DNA of 11,188 nt, taken from the NCBI GenBank assembly GCA_938045215.1, contig CALINF010000150.1, forward strand, positions 1 to 11,188, given 5' to 3'. The translations under genes were made by a program, and so were the position numbers. The notes beneath the pieces are model-generated. The model saw only the letters and a list, made by a program, of their open reading frames with translations, searched no databases and was not told the origin of the DNA. The stretch is from an uncultured Halieaceae bacterium. GTDB lineage: Bacteria > Pseudomonadota > Gammaproteobacteria > Pseudomonadales > Halieaceae. The number at the start of each line of letters is the position of its first letter. The first letter of the stretch is position 1. Positions 1-5,475 of this stretch are shown here, one piece after another.

Positions 1-1205
1 AAAAAGTTCTCTTCTTCTGCAGTTGCTAGCGCGGTATGGCTGTCAGTGGCGCCTACCATGCCAAACTTGTATGGGTTAGTGCCCAGTTTCTTCTCCAGTA
101 CAAGACCGTTCTTGAGCGCTTCTCGGGCGTATTCGCGTTGCAACATGTCGTCTTGCTTTAACTGAGTCATGTCGAGGTTACCCTTGTCCAGGGTTTCGTA
201 ATTTGCGAACTCATCGTTAGGCGACAAAAATGGATGTGTTTCGCCATCGCCCTTAATCTGGGTTACCTCATAAAGAGGCTCCCACTTGGCGCGCAATTCC
301 ACATAGTTCTTGTCTACCGTGCCGCCGGCGTAGGTATCGGTTAGTGGGAACATCCAGCCGTTGGAAAGGTTTCCGTTGTGGGAGATCGCCAGAGCCTGGC
401 CTCCGGTCTTGTCCTCATAATCTTGCAGCCATTGATATAGATCCAGGGGGTCTGTGGTTCCAAGAGGAGGTTGCGTGGTTAAGGGCACAACCTTTCTCGC
501 TTGCTCGCCGTTATCACGAAGGATTACGTTGCGGTGAAGATTGAAGCCCTTTGGAACAGAGGTCCATTCAAACCCTATTAACGCTGTGAATCGCCCGGGC
601 TCATTGTAAGCATCTGCAGTTTTGGTGATGTCCTGCCAGAGGTTGTCATAGACTTCAGACCCCGGGGAGTATTGCTCTACCAACTCCTTCGGCACCTTCA
701 TCTGGGCGAAGTGTGTGATCAAGTCAAACGCGGCTTCTCCTGCCGCAGCGCCACCTTTCTGAAAGCCTTCTGCCCACTCTTTACCTTTTGGGTTTGCCAG
801 TATGTTAGGAGTGCCTTTTTGAATATCGTTGGCGATGCCCATCATATCGGAGTGGTCGGTAATCACCAGCCAGTCCAGGGGGCGGCCCAGTTTAACCTGG
901 AGACCACCAGACGATGTGATTTGCTCGCCACGGGCAAAACGGTAGGCATCCTCGTGGCCCAGAATGTTGCCAAACAGTCCGGCATCCAATGACAAGCCCG
1001 TATGCAGATGAGTTTCACCCCAAAACACATTGTTGGGGAACGGGCGCTCGGCGTAGGGAGAATAGGCCTTGCCCGGATAGATTCTGGTCAATAAGTCGGG
1101 GTCTGGCGTACCGATGTCCTGGGCGTGCACAAGTACGTCGGAAAACAGGAGTGGGCTTGTGAGTGCCAGAATGGCGCGGTACTTACGATCGAGTCTCATT
1201 GTCAT
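1..1205 (-). CDS. DUF3604 family protein, exported, C-terminus cut by window edge
   Basis: The reading frame is open from an ATG at 1205 to the left edge: 401 residues are visible and the C-terminus is missing. Residues 1-29 look like a signal peptide (basic start, hydrophobic stretch, ending VHA before QD), so the mature protein is probably periplasmic. It resembles the DUF3604 family, whose biochemical role I do not know. Visible motifs are those of a PHP-like metal hydrolase: a THLHTG motif (His66, His68), TDHSD (Asp118, His119), GFEW (Glu213), LHRN (His224), SHNGN (His276) and ATDSH (Asp388, His390). Several could bind metal; this is inferred from the pattern. A second ATG at 1199 has a GAG sequence 9 nt upstream, whereas it is only 3 nt from the 1205 ATG, so translation may begin two codons later. 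A promoter-like element lies at 1308-1334. The neighbouring sulfatase suggests degradation of an exported organic substrate, but this is unproven. Confidence 0.88.
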   Translation of the reverse strand, partial: MTMRLDRKYRAILALTSPLLFSDVLVHAQDIGTPDPDLLTRIYPGKAYSPYAERPFPNNVFWGETHLHTGLSLDAGLFGNILGHEDAYRFARGEQITSSGGLQVKLGRPLDWLVITDHSDMMGIANDIQKGTPNILANPKGKEWAEGFQKGGAAAGEAAFDLITHFAQMKVPKELVEQYSPGSEVYDNLWQDITKTADAYNEPGRFTALIGFEWTSVPKGFNLHRNVILRDNGEQARKVVPLTTQPPLGTTDPLDLYQWLQDYEDKTGGQALAISHNGNLSNGWMFPLTDTYAGGTVDKNYVELRAKWEPLYEVTQIKGDGETHPFLSPNDEFANYETLDKGNLDMTQLKQDDMLQREYAREALKNGLVLEKKLGTNPYKFGMVGATDSHTALATAEEENF

Positions 1206-1265
1206 ATTCTCATCAGTTGCGGTAGCGCTTGCGTAGAAGCCTACTTTGGTTGACAGGTCAGCGCG

Positions 1266-1288
1266 TGGGCATTTATGACTGCTGCCCA
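1266..1288 (-). other. small stem-loop in the presumed DUF3604 5' leader
   Basis: TGGGCA at 1266-1271 pairs with TGCCCA at 1283-1288, giving a 6-bp stem with an 11-nt loop. No T-run follows on either strand, so it is not an intrinsic terminator. If the promoter at 1308-1334 is used, this hairpin lies inside the roughly 100-nt leader of the DUF3604 mRNA. Any regulatory role is a guess. Confidence 0.3.
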
Positions 1289-1307
1289 ATAACGTCTTCG
1301 AGCAGAA

Positions 1308-1334
1308 AGAATAGCACAATCTTGAAAGTGTAAA
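1308..1334 (-). promoter_or_regulatory. candidate sigma70 promoter for the DUF3604 gene
   Basis: Read on the minus strand there is TTTACA (1334-1329), a 15-nt spacer and TATTCT (1313-1308). TGC directly precedes the -10, which makes it an extended -10 element. The short spacer is offset by the TG motif. Transcription would start near 1301 and give a leader of about 100 nt. Position and orientation fit the DUF3604 gene, which suggests it is transcribed separately from the MOSC gene. Confidence 0.4.
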
Positions 1335-1350
1335 ATGAAAACGGACATGA

Positions 1351-1878
1351 CTATCGCGACGAGAACAGATCCATGTTCTGACCTTCTGGACGCACTTTGA
1401 TTGCATCACCCAGCGCAATCTCGCCGCCTTCTATGATTTTGCAGCATAGCCCCCCATGTCCCAGCATCGCCGCTACTCCCCCCTTGCCCAGTGCTTGTTC
1501 CATACGTGAGCAAGGATGGCAAAGCGCATTTGCTTCAAACAGAGCGCTGCCTATCTCAAAACGTTGATGCCGAAGTGCATTCAGGTTGATTCCCGACACC
1601 ACGAGGTTACGTCGCAGCAGGCCCGGGTGTAGCTCCGTCAAGCCGGTGAAGTGCTTTATCTGTGCAATGAACTCGCTGGAGATTACGGTTACCTGCCGGC
1701 CCGAGCCAGGTGTTTTCGCAGTACGATGGTCTCCCGTGAGACCGTAGCCAGTGATAGCAACCACCCGCTCCAGTTCTCTCAGCTCTCCCCTGCGTTCAGG
1801 GCGCACGCCTATCCACTCGAGTGTGCCGGGGGGCAGATCTCGGGCGAAACGATCCAGAGGATTACTACGTTTTTGCAT
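1351..1878 (-). CDS. MOSC domain-containing protein
   Basis: This 175-residue protein is almost entirely one MOSC domain, the fold named after the C-terminal domain of molybdenum cofactor sulfurases. Stand-alone members act in or are linked to molybdenum-cofactor-dependent chemistry and sulfur transfer. Visible signatures are WIGVRPERR (22-30), GLTGDHR (46-52), the RQVTVIS strand (61-67), RRNLVVSGIN (89-98), CHPCSRME (Cys120, Cys123) and a closing GGEIALGD (151-158). Cys120 lies in the conserved cysteine position expected to carry sulfur; that assignment comes from the family. There is no signal peptide, so it is probably cytoplasmic. The ATG at 1878 is the first possible start, because an in-frame TAG lies four codons upstream (1890-1888). 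There is no properly spaced ribosome binding site, and a promoter-like -10 sits just upstream. The exact substrate is unknown; related YiiM-type proteins confer resistance to toxic N-hydroxylated bases in E. coli. Confidence 0.9.
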   Translation of the reverse strand: MQKRSNPLDRFARDLPPGTLEWIGVRPERRGELRELERVVAITGYGLTGDHRTAKTPGSGRQVTVISSEFIAQIKHFTGLTELHPGLLRRNLVVSGINLNALRHQRFEIGSALFEANALCHPCSRMEQALGKGGVAAMLGHGGLCCKIIEGGEIALGDAIKVRPEGQNMDLFSSR

Positions 1879-1884
1879 ACGTCG

Positions 1885-1893
1885 ATTCTAGCA
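1885..1893 (-). promoter_or_regulatory. candidate extended -10 promoter of the MOSC gene
   Basis: On the minus strand TGC (1893-1891) is followed by TAGAAT (1890-1885), one base from the TATAAT consensus with the extended TG motif. No good -35 hexamer is seen at 16-18 nt. The expected transcription start, 7 nt past the last -10 base, falls at about 1878, the A of the ATG. If the promoter is real the mRNA would be leaderless. Confidence 0.35.
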
Positions 1894-1960
1894 CCTCAGG
1901 TTTGGAGTAGGGCAGGTTGAGCAAGTCGGAATGAGAGTAGCTTTTTGATGCTGTCAGGCA

Positions 1961-1996
1961 GAAAAAAGCCCGGGCTGATGCTTCAGCCCGGGCTTT
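1961..1996 (-). terminator. intrinsic terminator of the sulfatase gene
   Basis: Positions 1965-1978 and 1983-1996 form a perfect 14-bp GC-rich stem with a 4-nt TGCT loop. On the minus strand the stem runs straight into TTTTTT (1967-1962), of which the first three bases also close the stem. On the plus strand only TTT follows. It lies 18 nt past the sulfatase stop codon, so it should separate the sulfatase transcript from the MOSC gene downstream. Confidence 0.88.
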
Positions 1997-2014
1997 GATT
2001 AGCCAGGTTACAGT

Positions 2015-3589
2015 CTAGTTCTGAATAGAAAGATCCATCAGCGACTTGAGGCTGCCCATCGCTTTCTGCCTCTCCAGCGTACCGTAGCCAATATTGCTGG
2101 CACTCAAAGATCCGCCAGGCTGAAACGGGTAGTCTGGAATGGTAGCAAAGAACCTCTGCACAAAGCCCTGTGCTGGAACCATCAACCACATGTTATCGGC
2201 GTACCAGCGCACGTACATACCAGAGTTGCGAGAGGCGCTTTCAAATGGGTCTGCTCTAAGGTTGGTAATTACCGGCCACTGCGGAGTTTCTCTGAACGCC
2301 TCGTTGATTGCGCCTCTTTCGGTGGCAAATGAGACCTTCCAGTCATCTACCCGCAGCGCGTTGAGCATGCCGCTGGCGGCGAAGTACATGATCTCTCTTC
2401 TAGGTCCCTTTTCTTCCTTGCCTTCAAAATAGGGTTTGAAGTTGTAACCATCAAGGTGAACCCTCCATTTTTTACCGTTCGCGCGATAGCCATTTCTTGA
2501 CGCCAGCTTTTCTTTCACGTCAGGTACACCGGCTGCGGCCAGCAATGTAGGCATCCAGTCTTCCTGGCTCATTATTTCATTTACAACGGTGCGGGGCTTG
2601 ATCGTACCGGGCCATTTAACCATTTGCGGCACTCTCATTCCGCCTTCCCACGTTGTACCCTTCTCGCCGTGGTATGGCGTGGTGCCTCCATCAGGCCAGG
2701 TAAACTTCTCTGCGCCGTTGTCGGTAGAGAAGATGACAATTGTATTGTCGGCTACACCAAGTGTTTTCAGCTCTTCAAGAAAGCTGCCAACCATATCGTC
2801 CAGTTCTACCATGCCGTCTGGGTAGAGGCCGATGCCGGTAACACCCTGGTATTTCTCCTGCAGGCGTGTCCATACGTGCATGCGAGTAAAGTTCATCCAT
2901 ACGAAGAAAGGCTTGTCCGCTGCAACCGCAGTGGCCATGAACTTCTTGGCAGCACCGCCGAACTCGGAATCAACTGTCTCCATGCGCTTTCTGGATAGCG
3001 GGCCCGTATCTTCAATCTTGCCATCGGCATAGGAGTGAATGACACCGCGTGGTCCATACTTCTTGTGAAATTCCGGGTCTTTAGGGTAATAGTAAGTTTC
3101 AGGCTCTTCTTCGGCGTTAAGGTGGTAGAGGTTGCCGAAAAATTCATCAAAACCATGGTTGGTAGGCAAATGCTTGTCCTGATCACCCAGATGGTTCTTA
3201 CCAAATTGCCCGGTCGCATACCCTTGCTCTTTCAGCAGGTCGCCAATCGTGGGTGCCCAGTCTGGAATGCCCTGGTCACTACCTGGCATGCCGATAGTCA
3301 GCAAGCCCGTACGAAAAGGCTGTTGACCCAAAATGAATGAGGCACGGCCCGCGGTACACGATTGCTGTGCGTACATATCAGTAAATAAGGCACCGTCATC
3401 CGCTATAGAGTCGATGTTTGGCGTTTTGTAGCCCATGCCGCCTCGATTGTAGGCGCTTGTGTTCCACACGCCGATATCATCTCCCCACATGACGAGAATG
3501 TTGGGCTTATCCGCCGCCATGGCAGACGTGCTTAACGCCGTTAGTGTTAAAGCCAGCGAATAGATGGCTAATCTTCCTTTTCTTAACAT
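2015..3589 (-). CDS. exported type I (formylglycine) sulfatase, arylsulfatase-like
   Basis: This 524-residue enzyme should hydrolyse a sulfate ester; the substrate cannot be read from the sequence. A signal peptide (residues 1-25, ending TSAMA before ADKPN) directs it to the periplasm or outside. The sulfatase signature is CTAGR at 78-82: Cys78 is the residue converted to formylglycine, followed by Arg82. Other active-site parts are GDDIG (Asp37, Asp38, metal), GKNHLGD (Lys131, His133), MHVW (His238), STDNGAE (Asp290, Asn291) and HGEKGTTWEGG (Lys310). The C-terminal part (LDGYNFKPYFEGKEEKGPRRE, then a LRADPFE and a VPAQ motif) matches arylsulfatases of about 500-560 residues. I chose the ATG at 3589 because GGAGAG lies 4 nt upstream and the signal peptide begins there; a longer frame from 3655 adds 22 residues that do not look like a leader. 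Maturation needs a formylglycine-generating enzyme or anSME, and neither is in the window. A strong terminator follows. Confidence 0.95.
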   Translation of the reverse strand: MLRKGRLAIYSLALTLTALSTSAMAADKPNILVMWGDDIGVWNTSAYNRGGMGYKTPNIDSIADDGALFTDMYAQQSCTAGRASFILGQQPFRTGLLTIGMPGSDQGIPDWAPTIGDLLKEQGYATGQFGKNHLGDQDKHLPTNHGFDEFFGNLYHLNAEEEPETYYYPKDPEFHKKYGPRGVIHSYADGKIEDTGPLSRKRMETVDSEFGGAAKKFMATAVAADKPFFVWMNFTRMHVWTRLQEKYQGVTGIGLYPDGMVELDDMVGSFLEELKTLGVADNTIVIFSTDNGAEKFTWPDGGTTPYHGEKGTTWEGGMRVPQMVKWPGTIKPRTVVNEIMSQEDWMPTLLAAAGVPDVKEKLASRNGYRANGKKWRVHLDGYNFKPYFEGKEEKGPRREIMYFAASGMLNALRVDDWKVSFATERGAINEAFRETPQWPVITNLRADPFESASRNSGMYVRWYADNMWLMVPAQGFVQRFFATIPDYPFQPGGSLSASNIGYGTLERQKAMGSLKSLMDLSIQN

Positions 3590-3593
3590 GATT

Positions 3594-3599
3594 CTCTCC
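3594..3599 (-). promoter_or_regulatory. ribosome binding site that sets the sulfatase start
   Basis: GGAGAG on the minus strand sits 4 nt before the ATG at 3589. This near-ideal Shine-Dalgarno sequence supports the start with an intact signal peptide over the longer in-frame option at 3655. Confidence 0.75.
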
Positions 3600-3818
3600 G
3601 AAAAATGGCGGACTCCACGAAATCCGGTGCCTGGATGATTCTTTGTGTATGGCAAAGCCAGCGCGGGAGTTTACCGGACTTTGACCGAAGTGTATTGATT
3701 TTCCATGCTAGAGACTCGTGCCTCCGATTGGATATCGACAAGCTGGTTAAGTGTAGCCGAATCGCTTACCTTTACCTCAACCATCCATTACCTCTAAACG
3801 AAAAGCAGGACGAATACC

Positions 3819-4037
3819 ATGAGTATTCAGGACATAGCAGTATCCCACAACATTAGAAAGAAGCTGTTGCGGGCGGTGAAAGACGAGGCCGTGTTGTTTC
3901 AGGATGAGGACGGTGCGGTTGTGGTGAATGTGGCTGGATATGCGCTTTTGAAAGCAAATACGGGCACCGAACCGTTAGAGGATGTATTGGGTGATGTGCT
4001 GCTGGACGAAAGTGCAGAGTTTTTTGTTTTCGAGTGA
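3819..4037 (+). CDS. small acidic hypothetical protein (72 residues), weakly PqqD/RRE-like
   Basis: I do not recognise this protein with certainty. It begins at an ATG preceded by AGGA (3807-3810, 8-nt spacing), which makes it a credible gene despite its size. The N-terminus (about 11-19) is basic and likely helical. Residues 23-37 look like two beta strands (EAVLFQDEDG, AVVVNV) followed by a helix (AGYALLKANTG) and a second helix (EPLEDVLGDVLL), and the end is acidic (DESAEFFVFE). This strand-strand-helix-helix order, with an Asn before the first helix, weakly recalls PqqD-type peptide-recognition domains, but no family signature is certain. It has no cysteine, signal peptide or membrane segment. 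It lies 88 nt upstream of a PRMT-like methyltransferase on the same strand, so it may be that enzyme's partner or substrate. That is inference. Confidence 0.65.
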   Translation: MSIQDIAVSHNIRKKLLRAVKDEAVLFQDEDGAVVVNVAGYALLKANTGTEPLEDVLGDVLLDESAEFFVFE

Positions 4038-4058
4038 GCGGGATAAGATTCGAGGGCA

Positions 4059-4148
4059 ATGACACGCTGCCTGTCGACATCAGCGAATCCGGTGCAGAGC
4101 CAACCCAGCACTACTCCAGCCCGCAGTGTCGCTCATGAACCTCAATAG
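4059..4148 (+). CDS. possible 29-codon leader ORF overlapping the methyltransferase start
   Basis: An ATG at 4059 opens a 29-residue frame (starts MTRCLSTSAN, ends SVAHEPQ) that stops with TAG at 4146-4148, just past both possible methyltransferase starts (4126 and 4135). GAGG lies only 4 nt upstream, which is close for a ribosome binding site. Because the methyltransferase lacks its own Shine-Dalgarno sequence, coupling through this frame is possible. The peptide resembles nothing I know and could easily be chance. Confidence 0.2.
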   Translation: MTRCLSTSANPVQSQPSTTPARSVAHEPQ

Positions 4149-5193
4149 CATCAGCAATACCATCTTGGATGAAACCAGTTCGTTCGAGCAGTTATGCAAT
4201 GCTCTGAATGCTTTTTCCCTGCTGTGTAGCGAGGCCACCGGTGTTTCCCCTGATCCCAGCTTTGATGCCTGGGCAGACGACGCTTTGTTGGATAACGGTG
4301 TTGCCATTAATCCGCAGGCCGCGGCCCACTGTGTGGTGGATTATGCGCGCAGTGTTGCATTCATCCGGGGAGTGTCTGCTGCGATAGACACACTCAAGCT
4401 GCGCTTTCCGGGATCCTCGCTTGAGATCTTGTACGCAGGCTGCGGTCCTTTCGCCACATTGCTGCTACCTGTGCTGGGCAAGTTTTTGCCCGGCGAGCTC
4501 AAGCTGTATTTGCTGGATGTTCATCAACGCTCGCTGGACAGCGTGCAACGTCTGCTAACGGAGTTTGGATTCTGTGCCCACAGTGTTCAACTCATCAAGG
4601 CTGATGCCAGCACCTATCTACACCCCGGGAAGCTGCATCTGGTGATAGCCGAGACCATGCAGAAGTCACTTGAGCAGGAGCCGCAGTTCGCAGTGACAGC
4701 CAATCTGGCGCCTCAGCTATGTCCCAAGGGCGTTTTTATTCCGCAGCATATTGAAGTGTCGATGTATATGGCTGATCTCGATCATGAGAGGCGGTTGATG
4801 GATTATCCTCGACTCGAGAACGACAGTCAGGAAGGAGGTAGGGCGGGAAGCGGCCAGCGGCGTTATCGACTGGGCACTGTATGCAGCTTGTCACCCGAGC
4901 ACGCTTTCGACCAGTTGCAACGTGCTCGAGAAAATTCAACCGAAGTGGTGCCTGCACTGGAGCCGACTATCGTAGAGATCACTTCCATAGCCGACATTTC
5001 CCGATTCGATGCGGTCTTGTTCACCCGTATCTGTGTATTCGAGCACTATAGACTCAAGGATTATGAATCGCAGATCACACTGCCATCAAAGTGTTTCGAG
5101 CTTTCAGATCTGGTGGGAGGCGAACGCTTCCGGGTGACCTATCAACTCGGTAGTTATCCCAGGTTTAACTTTGAGCGATTGCCCAAGGCATAA
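4126..5193 (+). CDS. class I SAM-dependent methyltransferase, PRMT-like
   Basis: This 355-residue protein has a Rossmann-type methyltransferase core. Motif I is ILYAGCGP (101-108), the acidic residue ending strand 2 is Asp131 in LYLLDVH, and an ADAST segment (159-163) fits the adenine-contacting region. The loop after strand 4 reads AETMQKSLEQE: Glu176 and Glu185 are nine residues apart with Met at +2 and Leu at +6, the same layout as the double-Glu loop of protein arginine methyltransferases (Glu144 and Glu153 in human PRMT1). The following NLAPQLCPKGVFIPQ also aligns with PRMT sequence after that loop. No THW loop is recognisable in the C-terminal part, so target and product type are open. 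The start is uncertain: GTG at 4126 or ATG at 4135, neither with a good ribosome binding site. It may be co-transcribed with the small gene upstream. No signal peptide is seen, so it is probably cytoplasmic. A stem-loop spans its stop codon. Confidence 0.85.
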   Translation: MSLMNLNSISNTILDETSSFEQLCNALNAFSLLCSEATGVSPDPSFDAWADDALLDNGVAINPQAAAHCVVDYARSVAFIRGVSAAIDTLKLRFPGSSLEILYAGCGPFATLLLPVLGKFLPGELKLYLLDVHQRSLDSVQRLLTEFGFCAHSVQLIKADASTYLHPGKLHLVIAETMQKSLEQEPQFAVTANLAPQLCPKGVFIPQHIEVSMYMADLDHERRLMDYPRLENDSQEGGRAGSGQRRYRLGTVCSLSPEHAFDQLQRARENSTEVVPALEPTIVEITSIADISRFDAVLFTRICVFEHYRLKDYESQITLPSKCFELSDLVGGERFRVTYQLGSYPRFNFERLPKA

Positions 5194-5213
5194 ACGTATG
5201 CCGAACCGTTGGG
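5182..5213 (+). repeat. stem-loop across the methyltransferase stop codon
   Basis: GGCATA (5187-5192) pairs with TATGCC (5197-5202) around an AACG tetraloop. CCCAA (5182-5186) can continue the stem with TTGGG (5209-5213) across a 6-nt bulge, giving 11 bp in all. No T-run follows, so it is not a typical intrinsic terminator. It could protect the mRNA 3' end or act with a downstream factor. Confidence 0.45.
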
Positions 5214-5232
5214 TGAGCGGTGCAATTGTTAG

Positions 5233-5244
5233 GCCTGATCAGGC
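5233..5244. repeat. 12-bp perfect palindrome, possible operator
   Basis: GCCTGATCAGGC is a perfect palindrome in the gap between the methyltransferase and rluF. It is about 190 bp upstream of the best rluF promoter candidate, which is far for a simple repressor site. No function can be assigned. Confidence 0.3.
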
Positions 5245-5339
5245 GCGCATTCTCTTCGCATCGCAATCAGATATAGCTTCACGTCCATACCACTGATACC
5301 TGTTTAGTGTCGCCTGAGTTTGGTAACGCGGGTGGCAAT

Positions 5340-5389
5340 TCTGCGAAGCATTGATCTGTTTAAATGGTATTTTGGTGATCTTTCGCAGA
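5340..5389. repeat. 8-bp inverted repeat with a 34-nt spacer upstream of rluF
   Basis: TCTGCGAA at 5340-5347 is the reverse complement of TTCGCAGA at 5382-5389. The spacer is AT-rich, unlike the flanking genes. It could be a regulator site or a long-loop hairpin; nothing in the sequence decides. Confidence 0.3.
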
Positions 5390-5431
5390 GTCACGATGGT
5401 AATCCTGCTTGCGCAACTTGTCGATCGCAAA

Positions 5432-5440
5432 TGGTATGAT
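5432..5440 (+). promoter_or_regulatory. candidate extended -10 promoter of rluF
   Basis: TGG followed by TATGAT (5435-5440) is an extended -10 element, one mismatch from TATAAT. TTGCGC at 5409-5414 is the nearest -35-like hexamer, but the 20-bp spacing is long. Transcription would start near 5447, about 29 nt before the GTG start, a normal leader length. Confidence 0.45.
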
Positions 5441-5475
5441 TGCCAGCACGCAGATATGGATGAAAGGCCCTGTAA

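Noticed and set aside
2139..3340. Several plus-strand frames of 66-124 residues inside the sulfatase gene
   Set aside because: They lie opposite a clearly coding gene with intact catalytic motifs and resemble nothing known.
3605..3856. An 83-residue plus-strand frame starting inside the sulfatase leader
   Set aside because: It overlaps the better supported 72-residue gene in a different frame, has no family resemblance and runs through what should be a promoter region.
5364..5373. TGG TATTTT as a second extended -10 upstream of rluF
   Set aside because: It has a poorer -10 hexamer, no suitable -35 at the right distance, and would give a leader of about 95 nt. The TATGAT element nearer the gene is better.
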